Shown here: positions 14,201 to 29,051 of the stretch, piece by piece
Layout: the number at the start of each line of letters is the position of its first letter
Numbering within the stretch: the first letter of the stretch is position 1
NCBI GenBank assembly: GCA_013397695.1
Contig: VYZI01000133.1
Coordinates: 1,075,684-1,139,683, forward strand
Direction: 5' to 3'
Length of the DNA stretch: 64,000 bases
DNA from: Centropus unirufus
Lineage: Eukaryota > Chordata > Aves > Cuculiformes > Centropidae
Notes under the pieces: generated by a model
Databases searched by the model: none
The model's input: the letters and a program-made list of their open reading frames with translations, nothing else
What the model was told of the DNA's origin: nothing
Translations under genes and position numbers: made by a program

Positions 14201-17200
14201 TAAAGATAGGTCTCAAACAGCATATAACGTTGGTCTACTCCTGCAAGGTGCAGCACAACAGATCCTCAGTGAAGAAAAATACCAGCACTTGTGCCTAAAA
14301 TAGATAAGTAGATTTGTTGGCGCTTGTCGTTCTTAAAACATCAGGTGGTTGTATTTTTCACTTGTGTAGCTCAAAGAACCAAGTATTTTAAGAAATCAGG
14401 ATCAATAGATTCTGATGTTTCAGAGAGGCCTGAAGAAAATACAAGTTGACATGGCTATGTTTTCAGCTATGGACAAATTTTAAGAGTTCCACAATGACTT
14501 CCATTGGAGTTCAATGTGCATTACAAAATTTATGGAGCACATAATCTCTTACAGATGAAGAATCTATGCACTAACAGATGATGTGTTTTCCAAAGACTGG
14601 GAGCAGACTAGCAAGATACAAACACGAACACCCTGCTGACTTCCCAGCCCCTATCTTCCTCACTGGCTTGTTCTTCCTCTCGTGTACATTTTAGACAGAG
14701 CTTACATGCTCCCTTTTGAATCTAGGCAAAGATATTCAATAATCCTAACAGTGGAAGCTCTGGAATTTATTTCTTTTTTTGCACAAAGCTGTCAAGTGGG
14801 AGACAAAAATATTTTGAAAATTATAAACCAGTAGATTCAAACATATTTTCCTATTGATTACTCAGGAGTGACTTTTTTGTGTGTGTTTGTGATTCTTTGG
14901 TTTTTAAAACCGATTAATGGAAAGCTTTCAGAAAATCCACACCTATGGGAGGAAGTTTGATAACTTTTCCAGATCTTCCCAAAACATTCCTTGCAAATGG
15001 AATTATGAAACTTTACTGTGATACTTTTGAGTGATTTATCGTATCTATGGAGATGATGCATCATAACATCCCTGTGTTCCAGAGGATGGAAAAAGAAATG
15101 GATTGACAATCAATGACATGCTGACATTTTAACACAAAAATTACTTGTGTTGAGTGACATTCATTATCTGGATGCCAGATCAAATGCACTTTGTTCTATC
15201 TATGGCCTATACGTACCCTTAGTCATGCAGTCATGGAACTTCATTCTTCCTACAATACTTTATGAAATGAAAACAGGCTGAGAAAGCAATTCCAGCTGTT
15301 TAACTCAGGGTAGGCTGGATTAAGTTTGTCTAAATCAGAAATACACAGCAGTCACTGGGAGGGAAGAGTGGGAAAAGGCATTCCTGGGGCCTGCAAAAAA
15401 ACAACTAAGCAAGTGTAATTTGACTAAGTAGCAGATTTAAGGATGGAGACTTCATTTGTCCATGTAACCACTCTGGTCCTCCTTGTACTTAAGTATTAGG
15501 ATTAAGTATTAATTATATTGATCATGTACTTTTTTTTTTAATTTTGCAGAATCTCTGCCTCATTTAGTGGGTGGTACTCAGTAAACAAGGCAGCTGTTCA
15601 ATATTCCTTTTTATCCACTTTATTCACTGTGTGTGGTCTCATGCTTTATTTAGTTCACACAATTCCAAATCGGCCTTGGGTCTGGAATTATTCACCAAAT
15701 AGCATGCGATTATGCAATTAACGACAGTATCAAAACACACAAAAGGGTAGAACTAGGATTGCGCACAGTTGAATTTAAGTTAGTTGAACTCCCTACATTT
15801 TGGGTGCTTTTTTTTCCACCTTAATCTTTCAGTAGTTTTGGTTTTATTTTTGCTAACCTTCTGAGGAAAAGTCTGTGGTAGACCTTTGTAAGTCTTGGTT
15901 GCTAGAAATGAAATGTTGTGGCCTAAGTTGTGAATGGTTTGCTGTGTGGAGCTAAAAAGCCTTAATTTTCAGTTTATCCCCAGAAAAGCCTCAGGACTTT
16001 CTCTGCTGGGTCATTGCCTGATGTGGCAGTGTCATTCTTTCCTATGTGATTCTCCTAACAGAGCCTCCTGAGAAACAACTTCACCTTTGCTGGAGGACTT
16101 AAAAAGGCTCATTGTAGATCCTATCTAACATAACACTCTGCCTTACACAGGGAAACCCACAAGGGTCTGGAAAGAGATGACGCATCCCATTCAACATGCC
16201 ACAGGCAGATGGGGATACCTTGAGTATGAAGGCGTTCCTGATCACAAACTACAGATTGTGCTTGTGGGTTTCCGAGGACATCCCTTCTTCCTTGCTCAGC
16301 AAACAAAGGATATAAGCTAGTCCTCTATAATATTTGAGATAAAAGAGCTATCCTTTCACCTAATTAATTTCCCTTGTGGTTTTCACACATTTTTTGCCTT
16401 ATTCCCATGCATAAGGGATCTCACTGTTACCAAGGCTGTATTTTCTTGCAGCTTTTTTTTTCCCCTTCATTTAATCCAAGTCTAATTATACCCAAGTATG
16501 TCTAATTATATCCCCTAATAGCAGGCTAAATAATTTCCAACCCTTCTTGGCTTTTACCCTGTTCAAATATTTAAAACCAGGGCCAGAATCTCCTTTCATT
16601 TCTACTGGGCTATGTCAGAGAGTAAAATTTAGCTGAGGCCAACGAAGCTGCAGACGCAGGGTAGTGGCTACACATTGTGAGATGAAGGCAGTGTGTCATA
16701 CTCCAGTATTACCCTAGGTGCAAACACTTCAGTAATTCAGGTCTAAATTGATTCAGTTTGGCAGTTTTCCATAACCCAAATTTCTGAAGAATTGTGGGGT
16801 CTGAGAGAGAGGAGGTGGAAGGGAGCAGGCGGATTAACTCATCAAAGGGTGAACTGATTGTTTTGAATTTCAAGTGCAGAGGATTTGGTAACTGAATGCA
16901 CAGAGGGCTCCAAGCACATACTTAGAAGCATTGGGTTATGGGCACTACAAAGGCATAACTGTTAATTAATTATTGTCACATATGTTGTGTGGATTGGTAA
17001 ACCACAATTACTCACACGCTAGGGTACAGCTGGAAATGTTGCCCTAGTTCTTGCTTTACTTGACCTGGTGCAAGCAACAGATGAACATTCATCAAACTTG
17101 TGTAAAGTAGCCTGTGTGCTGGCTGCTCCTCAAAATATTTTCCCTCTTTATGTTGGCTATCTTCCTACACATATTGCAAAATCGAATGTCCTCCATTTAC

Positions 17201-20200
17201 CACCACTGCCTCCTCTTCCTCCTGTTCCACCTCAAGCTATGAATAAAGACAGGCAGCTGGATTTTCTGCCACTTTACGCATTTCACAACTATGTAAATTC
17301 ACTCCAAATCCACCCACCCAAGACCACACCTCAACAGTGGCCTGGGCTTGTTCCCACAGAAGGGTATCTAAGTAATCCCATTCAACAGTGTCCCATACCA
17401 AATATCCCACACCAAAATTGAAAATATAAGCTAGTATTGAAACTTTTCTGTTGAACAGGAGTTGAAATCGTTGTTTTTAAAAAAACACAGCAGAACACTC
17501 AAAGTTTTTATTTCCTACCATTGTGGGGGAGGGATATCCCACAACTTAAATAGAAAATTACATCTTTGAAATAGGATGTTAAGGAAAAGAAATCTATTAA
17601 GAGAATTTTAGTCAATATTCAAAGATTTTTAGATTTATCATAGAAGTTCCTTTGCAGGTTTAATAAAGACTGGGTTTCAAGCTTGATATAACACACTTGT
17701 TGAACAATATAGTATGAAAATACATGAAAACATAGCATTTCTACTTTTGTCTTTGACTTAGGCATATTAGTACATGTATAAATTTAAATTAATTTTTAAA
17801 CAGTTTTTAAAGAATTATGGGCTTTGTTTCTTTTTATCAAGTACTTTTGTAAGAGGGCTTTGTAAAAGGTATGTCTTTTTAATATATTTTTATGTACTTA
17901 AATTACTCTGCAGACTTGGAGATGACTGTTCTTTCACAGAGACTTTCATGAATAACGTCCTTCTTTCAAATTAGCTGTTCAAATCTCACTGTCTTCCAGG
18001 GAAATGAGGTTTGCAGAATTGACACTAGCAAACACTAAAAGGCTCATTTCTACATTCCACTTATCTCCAGTTTCTGAAAACAATGCACCACTGGAAAATA
18101 TGGTCACCCAAATATGTAAACATAGAGAAATACCCAGCCATAGGATCTGAATGTCATGGAACTTGCCACATGAGGAAAAAATATTCACTGCATTTTTAAA
18201 AATCACTGGCATTTGATTTGAGACTACAAAGACCACTACATTCTCATCCTAAGCATTTGTGTCACCACAATACAAAGCCCACGGTATGAGGGCACACTGA
18301 GAATCCTAACTTGGTCAAATGTGTTTTACATTAACCTCACCTCTGATTTCTGAATGCTGAAACCCTCGGTTTTGGAATACTTGTTTGCATTTGTGTTTCT
18401 CTGTGTATACTGAATTTTTATCTACATTATCTAGATCTTCTCTAGGAATTTGTACAGAATCTGGTTCTCTGTCACTACTTAACATGCACCTAACGTACTT
18501 TGCAAGCACAAAGTCTGGAGTGATTCTTTGCTTGCAGGTTTGCCCATGGTTTTACAGCAGTTTTAAACTCTGCAAAGAATAAAATAGATGCTTTAGTCTT
18601 TGAGTGAAACCTCTGCAAATCTGCCAATCAAAATAGTGACAATCGATGATCTCCTGATATAACCAGTAGGTTTATATGGATCGCGATAAATCTTCCAAAA
18701 ACTGAATAAAATGTTCCAAAACTTTAGACCCTGTATTAACTTTGCACTATTTCATTTTTCAAAAAAAATTCTTCTATTCATTCTGCTCATAATTTTTATG
18801 GTTGGCATGGTAACTGCCTAAAAATGTGCTAGAGGCATTACAGCTCTAAGCTTTTCTTGTAGCCTATGATGCTTAATCAAAAAGTTTGCAATACATCCCA
18901 GTACTGTAAGTGGTAAAGCTAAAAATATTGCTCTCTTCAGAGCATAAACAACTGCAACAGGCTTTCAAAAAGAGCTTGTGCTTACAATGAAATGGAAAAC
19001 CACCAACACTTATCCCTTTATCCATTTCTTCACTTCAGGACTGTGCAGCAATCCTGGAAGTCTTAAGAGTTTGGTAGTGACTAATGTTTTTTTCCTTTGC
19101 AGCACACTATATACTTTTAAGATGGAGGTAATTATGTAGGTTGAAAGAGTTTGCTCTCTTTAGCATGTCACAAAGATGCTATTTAAAGCCATGACACCTC
19201 AAACACATACACACAGGGGGATTTGCACAAAAGGGAATAATAGCATTGAACTCATGGGGATGACCTACAACAGTAGTAACCTCTCTGTTCAGCTGGCTAC
19301 AGAATTTAGGCCCAGCTCTCTTAAACCACACAGATGGCCCAATATCTTAACAAATCACTGGTACTCTAAATATTCAATATTTCTAAGAAGACACAGATGC
19401 AGACTTAAAAAGGGAAGAGGGGCACTGTGAAACCATCACCCCACTTGATATAGAAACGTGTAATGTCAGTGAGGGGTTTAACTGCACATAGTTTTAGATA
19501 AATCTGCACTGTCTAAAGAATGGCACTGAAACTTGGGAAATCATAAGAACAAATTGTATGGACATGGAACATTCCTTGTGATAGTGAGATTCCTTGTATT
19601 AATAAAATGCAAAAAGCTATTAAAATAATATTTATTATTTCATAATTTTTAAACTTTTAAATCTGGTTTTCTAAGGAAGAGTGTCTAATATGACCATGAT
19701 GCACTTACCTGTCCAGCAATCTCACTATCGTTCTATCTGCCTGGCATGACAAATAGGTTTTGAACCTCTTGGACAATTTCAGAGAACAGAAATTTCAAAG
19801 TTATATTACTGGAAGTGTTCCGAAAGAACGGAACCAGACAGGACAGAGATATGATGTTAGTTATCTCCAATGGGTGCAAGGATGCAATATGAGCTCACTC
19901 CCAATTATACATCAGAGTATTCACAGAACAAAACAGAAATGTTCCAAACGCTAGAAAAAAAAATCACTTTTTTGTACCTTACTTGATGCTGGAGAATCTC
20001 TCAGTCACAGTGTCTCACCAGTGTAGTTTCACTGAGTTGTAGCAAGGGCTGAGCTGGTGCTGCAGTTTTAGTGAAACTCAATTGAAAAAAAAAACAACCT
20101 CTATTTATTGTCAGAAAATATTCAATAATTGTAAAAAAAAAAGTAAAAAAGCAAATTTTAGTTGCATTTTGATTGGCTACAACTTTGTCTATTATACCTT

Positions 20201-23200
20201 TCTGTCCCGTGTACATGACGGACATTATTTCAGGGATCGGAGGGTTCTCCTGCAGCTGCATATGCTAGCCAACCCCCATTTTTTTCAACACTCCGGTAGG
20301 CTGTCCCTTAGGGGACACAGGCACCACTCCAGCTTTGAACACCATCAAGGTGAAGGGTATGGCTGAACTGCGAATTCAGCTGTGGTTCTGTGATCACCAC
20401 AACTTGTAACACAGTTCCGTAGAAAATATAAAAAAGGCACTTAAAACACCCTTTACCAATAGGTTTTCTAAAATCCAAGAGAGTATCTATGAAGACATTT
20501 TTATAATGATGAGCTTCTGCTCCGAAAGACAATATTTAGTTTTAAGAGAAGTGAGGACCAGCTGACAGTTGTGGGGTTTTTTTAGATGTCATCTGATGCA
20601 CTTCAGATCCCAGGGCATACAGTGAGGTACTTTTGACTGTTAAATTGAAGGAAATTTTGCCTTAACTACTGGTCTATTTCAAGCCAATATTAGAAATACT
20701 AAATTTTACTGGAAATTAAGAAGAAACCTAGAAGTGGGAACTTATTCTTAGGTCTTATATTGGTTCTAGGTATTTTACTCCTCACTTTATTGTAGCTACT
20801 GTTTCATGAAAATGAGACACACTTTGCAGCTGAATTGCTTTTTAACCAGAGGAAGTTCCCAGTATCTCCATGTCTAACACAGAGGTTCAAGGCGGTAGCT
20901 TCTACAGCTAAAATGAAACAAGATGGTGGCTCCCGGGACTCCATGAAAGACAGTGATCCCTTCTTCCCTGGACTTTAACTGATCAACTCAAAGCCGAATA
21001 AAGAGAGTCTTGGGATGATAACATTTTAAAACCACTGCCTTTCATTTACATAGTTAAAATATACCAAGAATAAAACAAAACCCCCAGGATTTTCTAAAGG
21101 TTTAATCATTATGCCTGTGAATACAAATTTTCCATTTAAGATATAATTTTTGTATGCATGATATGTGGACTACTTTGTCGAGCAGATTGCAGAGATTATT
21201 TTGACTAATTCCTTACTTTTCAACTCTTCCATGGCAATATTCAACTCAATTTATTTGGCTTCTTCAATGGTCAAGAATTTTAAGACTATGACTTTCTGGT
21301 AAACACCACCTGTGTTGCATTAGCCAGGAAAGCCTGTCTCCTTCAATGGGTCTGATTCCTGCAAAAGAATCCAAGACACAAACAGTCTCAGACCCTGCAG
21401 ACATGTAACCAGGTCTGCCCTTAACAACATCAACGTGAAGTTACATATGTGAGTAAAATATGTGGATATGGGCCAGGGTAACATCAAGGGACGTTTGCCA
21501 GATCCTAATTGAGCAATAAGACAGGGTGTAGACTCTGATCCCATGCTTTGGTATGTTGCTAGGCAAAGGGCAACAACCCTGCACTATCACTCAACAAGGT
21601 GTGCTGTCATTGCACAATAACTCTGTACTGTGTGCCAGGATGATTACAGAGTGCTATTTTCAGTGTATAGAAGATATTATGTTTATGTATATTTTATTCT
21701 GCTGACATGCAGAGGAAATAGCTGCTTGGTAAATGTCAAGTTTTAGTAAGTGCATAGCATAGCTATTTTTAGCCAGACAATAACGTGAAAGGTACTGTTG
21801 TTTATAGGTTACTATAGGTGTGCATGGTCTTACATACAAAGGCTGAATGGAAGACTTAAAAAAAATTATGCCTATACCTGCAATGAGTCATGGTACATTC
21901 ATGTGACACTAAGGAGAGAGGAGTTCAGCATCTTGCTACCTTTAACGCTGAAAGTGTACGTATAGCAAAAAATTCTGAATGCATTTTGAGAGGAAACTCA
22001 GGTTATGTAAAAAGGAAACACCTCTCCTTGGAAAAAAATTCTCATAGGAAGTAGCCTGAATAGTTTTCAGCTTTCTAGCTATCTTGTTTGTTTTGCTAAT
22101 CCACACAAAGATTAATAAAAGAATGATGAGACAACAGAAAACTGTAAGCACAGGAAGCAACTATTGCCTCAAGCATTTGGATATGTTTATGTAAACATGA
22201 TGTAATAAGTAAGCTGAGAGATTTAACCTTCAAAATCTCTTTTATTTCTTCCTTAAAAAATTACTCTCTCTGAATATTTACCTTATTCCCTAAGTATCCT
22301 GTGAGTTGTCAAAGCACTGTAATTTTCACTGTAAGATCCTTGTTACTATTGATCCCTTTGTCCTAGATTTGATCTTTTATCCAAACTGTTTCCAGCAAGG
22401 ATTTTGATATCCAACGCCTCAGTTTGAGAGGTAATGATAATCTGCAGGGGCTATTTTGTACCTGCTGTATGCACTACTTTCCTCCTACCTGCCAGTATAT
22501 ACAATTACTATTTTTAAAGTTTGGTCTTTGTCACTGAAACAATGACCTCTTCTTTAAAAGGAAGGAGCTGAACATTATTCACAGTGAGCCAGGTTAGTCA
22601 CTGCGGTTGGCAACTGTGCTTATCATTAAAATTCCCAAGGGAGAAACCTTTTAAAAACACACTTCTATCATATATATACATTAGTAATTTTAATATTAAT
22701 TCTACCAGTTTTTAGCTTTTTCCTCCCTCAGAAATTCCATTTTGTATAGAGTGCTAGCTGTATTTTAGCCCTTTTGTTCAGAGTAAGGAGCCAATTTTTA
22801 TTAACAAGTCACCTTAAGTCTGTACTTTGTGTAAAATATATATAAATTTCATCTTGACCTCTTTGTGATACTCTCTCTCCATAGATTACAATTATAGAGC
22901 TTGTCTGCATAAAGCTCCTGGGAGATTTTGTGATACTTCTCTCTGATGGATGATGCGGATATGCTTTATAATGTCTAAATTTGATCCTTTTCTCCAATCA
23001 AGTGTTTTGGGTGAAGAAGCAATAGGAAGATTTTTTTCATCTCCTAAAGCTGACCCACAAACCCAACATGCTGAAGGTAGCTGTCCAAAGCAATCCAACC
23101 AGAGACCTCATCCATCCTTATCCTGTGACATGTAGTCACTAGAGCTAGGGGTACATCAGGCATGTCTGCATTACTCCGTAAGCCTTACGTATTTCCGGCT

Positions 23201-26200
23201 TTCCTTCAGCCAAGTTCATAGACAGTCACATTTATTATGATTCTGTAGCTCTCTACCAGCCTGGATGCATTCTTGGGAGGCAGGAAACCTTCATTTCAGT
23301 CTGAACACATGCAGACTCAAAGGCTACATAAGTCAAGACAGTGTCATGCCCAGGTCGAACACAATGCAGGCTCATCCGTGATCTTTTCTTGAAGCCAGGT
23401 CACCAGGAAACTCCAAAGGAGAAAGATGCAGAGGAAGATCAAGAGCTCGGTAATTTGGGCACTTAATTAAAGCAACTGCCATATTCACCTATTCTGTCAT
23501 TTTATACCCATCTAATCATATAGAACAACTTGAGATTCCAGAAAGGAGAAACAACAGTTCCTGTCTGGCATTTTCGTAATGTACAGGAAATCCTTCTTAG
23601 CCTCAGTAGCTCTTGGCAGAACGTGATCACTGCAGAGGCCTTTTGAGTGGACGTAGGTCTTGTCTCTACTAAGCATATGCAAAAAGAGAATATTTTGGTG
23701 GAAGGAGGCTAGTGATTTGACCAGGTAGGTTTGTTTCATGGGTCCACCAAAAACATTCTTTGATGGTAGGCCAAAACCACCCCTGTCTTTTCCTGTCTTT
23801 TGCTGTATAAGCCTGAAAGAAGGAGGCTGGAAGAACTTACCAATGACACACGAGGCCGAACACAGAATCCATTGTCCTTCCTTTTCCCGCTCAAACACCA
23901 TTTCAGATGAAATTTTCAAAAGGAAACATATAAAAAGAGGTTGAGACAGGTATCTGGTAGGGGTACTATCAATTCCATTGGTCCCAGTCTGATAAGGTTC
24001 TAAATAACAAAAAGTATTTCTCTTGACTAACATAGTTAGTCAACCTTAACAACAGACAGTCAACTAACTGCTCATCACTGTAATAAGGAACTACTGAATG
24101 CCAGACTGTTACAGCTCTGCCCGTAATAATAAGTTATTACAGATAATAACAGGTATCAAGATGGGCAGCTGTTTCTCTGAATTAATATTGTCCTTTCATT
24201 TATTTTCTTTTAGATAAGACACCAAACGTTAAAAATGAATAGTCATTCATTATATAAAGGAGCAGCTGAGCGGTAGGTGGAGGAATAGTTGTTTGTTCCT
24301 ATTCCTAAGCAAACACACATACAGTTTCATTTTTTTAAAATTCATTACATTTTGATGGTAAAAGAAGTAATCGCTAATGACAGAGTTTTGGCTGGTAAAT
24401 CTTCTTTGCAGTTTTCCTGTTTAAACTTTGCAAGCTGATGTAGTTAATTCCAATTGCCCACAGCATCAGCTTTATTCTCTTGAAAGAACTTGCTCTCATT
24501 TTAGTTTTCCCTTAATGTTTTGAGCTCTCAGAAATGGTAATCTTCTTAACATGTTGGCAGGAGACATAAAATTCACCAGAAATAAAGTTTGTGTCTAACC
24601 AAGTATCCCATTATCAGGACCACCAGAAAGAGCCAGGTTTGTCATAGGCAAACAGTTTTCCTTTATCTGATTTTCAAGGATTAAAAAGTAAAGAGAATTT
24701 GGGGTCTTGATTAGTCAGGTTAGAAAATGGTTACAAAGACCATATTACCAGTAAAAGTAACACAGTCTTTTAGTAGTTTTGGGGCAAATACACTCAGGTC
24801 TCTTTATTTATTACAGCCTGTCCATTTACCAGGGCTATTTGATTTCATAAAGCCATCCTGGATCTGGGTCCCACAACTTGTCCCGAGGAACCTCCCTTGG
24901 TAATTTATGACCAGAATTTGCCTGAACTCCCCTCTGTCTGCATCCTGGCACTGGGTCCTACATGAGAAAGAAAATCCATGGGAGTAGTGAGGTGCTACTG
25001 ATCAAATTTTCCTCTTGATCCCAGCTTTGAGAACTGAAGCTTTCCTTACTGTGCCATGCTGCCCGGGCTGAGCCACGGAGGCACATAACTGTCTTCCCCA
25101 AAGGGATGGGCAGGTGGGCAGGGCACAGCATAACCCAGGAACCGGTCCAGGGATGACTGGTCTGTCCTGCAATAAGACCCTGAAAATCAGTCGTGAGCTT
25201 CAGCTTCACTGTTTATTTCTCTTTGCTTTAGGGAAGTGAATGCCCAGAACAGAGATGGATCTGGAAACTCTGAAGCATTTTGACTGTTTCAGCACAGCCT
25301 GGGAGCTGCCATTCGAGCACCCATTGAAAAGAGTAGTGGTTTGCATTGCAAGAGCAGGATGAGACATAGGGATACTTGAGCTAAGTCACCACCACTTCCC
25401 AGCACGGTTCAAGGTGATGACTAGTCCCAGGGGAGCTGGCATTCTGCTATAGGAAAGATCACTTCTTTCACTATCTTGTACAATAGTGATTATAATCTGC
25501 CAGATCAATCTTTCCTTTCCTGGAGCTGAAGTCTCTGTGACTGACAGAAGATCATATTCAGAGGCTCCACAGTTCTGAAGTTGGCTTGTTCTGGAAATCT
25601 GCCAATGTCACAGCCTGGCAAAGCAGAGGGATCAGAATTACACTTGGCTATCCAGTCAAGGAACTATTCAGTCTTGCGAACTGTTGCATCACCACTGCAG
25701 GATGTTACAAGCTTTTGAGTTTAAAGGACGGGTCTTTACTTCATACTTCTTATGATCATTTTCATTACTTTCCACATACTTAAAACCCGGAAAAAAAATA
25801 CAGTTCTCAAGCCCGTTGCACTAAAAAGTTTTCTGTTCAATATTCTTTTCTCCATCTTAGCTGAGGAAGCCCAGAAAATAATATGAAATGCCTCTAAGTA
25901 GCAGACCAAGGACCCATATCAAAAGATAGATGACAACAGGTATTAATTTGGGTCTTGTGAGACAGAAATAAAATTACTTTATGTTTATTTCCTCCCCACA
26001 CCTCCACTCTTTTCTAAGGTTAAGAGAAAGGACTCCTGTAGTATGCAAGTTATTTTAAGATCTTGAATAACTTAGAGACCTAACATCTTTTTCCATGTGT
26101 ATAAATAACCCCACCTGTTGCAGGATCATATATATATGTGATTGTTAAAATAGATGCAAATAAAAAACAGTAGTATACTACATCTCAATCTAAAAATTAT

Positions 26201-27598
26201 TCTAGGAACAAAACACAACGAGAATGAGAATGAGACACAGGCTCTTCCTATTTAAAAAAGATAAAGGGAATTCTCCAGTCTGAGGTGGATTTTCCAATGT
26301 CAAAACCCTGTTATACATTCATTAATATTTTAGAAGTTACTGAAAGTGAAAAAATAGAAATTGGCCAAGCTGTTCAAGTGCACGATGTTGTGTCACTGCA
26401 CATAGTATGGTTTGCCAAAGAGACGGTGTCAAAGTTGTCTCAGCTTCACAAATTCATGTGTCCCATTTTACCATTGCATATGAAACAACCACATTTCTGC
26501 AGGAGATAATGCTTTCCCCCATTTTTTTCAGTAGAGATCTGAGACATAAACTGAGAGATCTCAAAGGTATTTTGTGATAAAGTAGGCACAAGACAGAAGA
26601 TACAAGATCTGCTCCAAACTGTTTATGGGCTGATGCAAACTATACTCCTTGAGAATTACATGGTGGAACAAACTTGCTTCAGATATGAAACAGATCCAAG
26701 ACCAAACTTCCTGCAAATTGTTCCCAGTGAACTAAAAAAACATGGTGCGAAGGTGGTTATTTTTACAGTGATATTTTGGCTTCTCTGTTTGGTGGTCATA
26801 TCACATTTTCAGCACCTAGAAATCCTGCTCTTATGACAGTATCTGAATGAAATGTTGTTACTGACGTAACAATTATCTCCTCGCCCTGCAGCTTTCAAGT
26901 TATGACTTAACGTTGAGAAAACTGTGGGCTAAGTGAGTGAAATAACTTCAGTACCTTCAAACATTGTGGTTAGAATAGTCTTTAGGGGTGGGAAGAGTTT
27001 TCCTTTGCAGTTGGTAGAACAGCAACAACAGAGTGGCTTTTCAATTGCTTCTGTATTGCAGATCAGGGCTTTTAGCCGCTGTCTGCTGCACCCACACACG
27101 ATCTGGTGCACTCATTTAAAAAGCATATAGCAACCTCTCAGCTCAAGGAGCCCTTTCAAAACAAGATTCAGTCACCCAGTGGGCCAGCAATCTGTAGAGA
27201 CTGCTTTTTCTGTCCCTGAGATAGAGTATCACTTTGGCACTGCAGCACTGGGACCACCCTATGCCCATGGTGGAAAAATAGGATTTGCTTTTCATTAATT
27301 CTGTTACTATAAAAAAATTCCTGTAGGATATTCTGTAGCTAGAGCACTGAATCATTTCTGAAACTTCCTATTCAAATATTTGTTTTATATAGCAATGGTA
27401 TTAGTAATGTGCAAGTTTTATGCACTGCTATTTCCTCCCACACCCATTGAAAACTAACAAGAGCCAGCCTGTCAAAATAAGCATGTGAATTATAGATCAG
27501 CTATAACATGCTTCAAATAGCCAGTGTTCCAGCCTAGGTGATACCATATAATTCTGCTTTCCTTGTGCTTGTAAAATTGCACAGTCTACAATTCATCC

Positions 27599-27618
27599 AA
27601 AAAAAAAAAAAAAAAAAA
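27599..27618. repeat. Poly(A) tract, 20 nt
   Basis: Uninterrupted run of 20 A. I see no processed pseudogene or SINE body directly upstream that would explain it as a retroposed tail. Confidence 0.85.
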
Positions 27619-28154
27619 GCCTACAAACCAAAGCCTGGATTTATCCCATCTCATTTGAGATGCTTAAATTGGGTGCTTAAAAATGGAGATTTTTCTCCTT
27701 TGGTTGATGAAAAGAGGCAAAAAAAATCCTTATAGCTCACCTGGGATTTAAATTGTCCTTATGGAGGGCCGTTGCTGGCTACTAATGGAGCTCAAGGTTA
27801 CTCTGATTTTTACTTAGGCCCCTCCGTTGCACACTTTCATTTTCCAGGAGAATAAAAAGAGCCAAGGCTATCTCTGAAACTCAAAAAATCTTGTAGTAAG
27901 GCTGAGATCTCTGTTTCCAGCCTGGCTACTTTTCACAGCCTGCACTCATATGTTGCCTTGGACATTGACTCTGGCATTATTCTGTGGTGCCAGCTGCTCC
28001 CAATACCAAACACCTAGTATGTGTATCATCCTGTAGGCTATATTCAAAACAATCAGGAAATAGGATCAAGTAATGTGTCTGCAGTGTTTGTTCATGTGAG
28101 GCAATAAAAAGGAAAGCTGATTCTTAGGAGCTGCAGAAGGGTCTTATGCTACAG

Positions 28155-29051
28155 AATGACTGGGTAATAAAATGTCAGAAGAAATTCAATGTTGATAAAT
28201 GCAAAGCATTTCACAAGGGGGGCAAAACAACCTTAACTGCATGATCCAGAAATGGGCTCTGATCTGGTTTCAGTCACTGAGGGGACACAGAAATCTTGGA
28301 CTCATGAATACAGACTGTCACAGACTGTCACATTCAGCATAGCAATTAGTAATTGTTAGAAAATCAAGTCAATATAAACAACTGCTAGAAAGAAATGCAG
28401 AACAACCTAGAAGCTGAAGTAAGAGCGTCACTATAAATCCATATTTCTGCTGTATCCTGAATATTGAGTGGGATTCTGGTTTCCCCTCCCAATGTGCATA
28501 GCAGAAGTGGAAAAAGAATAGTGAAGTGAGATCTTTTATAAAAGGAACAATTAAATAGACCAAAATTTTCAGCTGGGAAGAGAGATGGGTTATAATATAG
28601 GGTCTATAAAATCATGAATGGCAGGGAGAAAGTAAGTACAGAATTACTGTTTGTTGTCTCCTCTAACACAATAACGAGGGGGTATCAAATGAAATTAGGA
28701 GGCTTGAATGACACAAGTTCAAATAGAGAGTTACTTTTTCATATATACAATTAAGTTATGGAATGCCTAGCCACAGGATGCTGTGGTTGCTAAAAGCACA
28801 TGAGGGCTCAAAAGCAATTCAGAAGAATTCACTGAAGAAAAATCTGCTGATGGATATCAAATAGAAAGACACTGCTACTGGTTCAGCAAGCAAATGGGCT
28901 GAAAATCATGGAGAGAGGCCTGAGAGACTGCTGTGAGGGTGTGTCATTATATCCTTGCGTTGTTCCTGTCCTCTCCCATGGCCCTTTGCTATTGCACTGT
29001 CTCAGAGAGAAGATACTGTTCTGGATGGACCACTGGTCTGACTTTGTGTGG
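28155..29051 (+). repeat. Degenerate ancient CR1-clade LINE, 3' portion of ORF2 and 3' end
   Basis: Conceptual translation from 28158 gives a stretch ending in KFNVDKCKAFH, the conserved reverse-transcriptase C-terminal segment of CR1-clade LINEs. The downstream order also fits that family: 'tataaatccat', 'cttgaatattg'-like and 'ttctggt' blocks, a 'cctctaacac...gggg...tcaaatgaaatta' block, and a terminal 'ctggatggaccactggtctga' near 29020-29041. Many stops and indels show it is long dead. It is older and more diverged than the avian CR1 tails elsewhere in the window and resembles CR1 types abundant in turtles and crocodilians. Boundaries are approximate. Confidence 0.75.

Larger units (their letters stand above)
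1767..28154. other. Long intergenic region upstream of TRIB2, no gene supported
   Basis: About 26 kb of AT-rich DNA without a convincing exon. The longest open stretches are 173 codons on the minus strand (23512-24033) and 117 codons on the plus strand (17068-17421, proline-rich). Neither resembles a known family, and both are within what chance can give. Simple repeats are listed separately. Parts may be conserved enhancers or non-coding transcripts, but single-genome sequence cannot show this. Confidence 0.55.

Noticed and set aside
17068..17421. 117-codon proline-rich plus-strand open frame
   Set aside because: No recognisable domain, no splice-linked neighbours, and CCT/CCA-rich low-complexity sequence explains the prolines.
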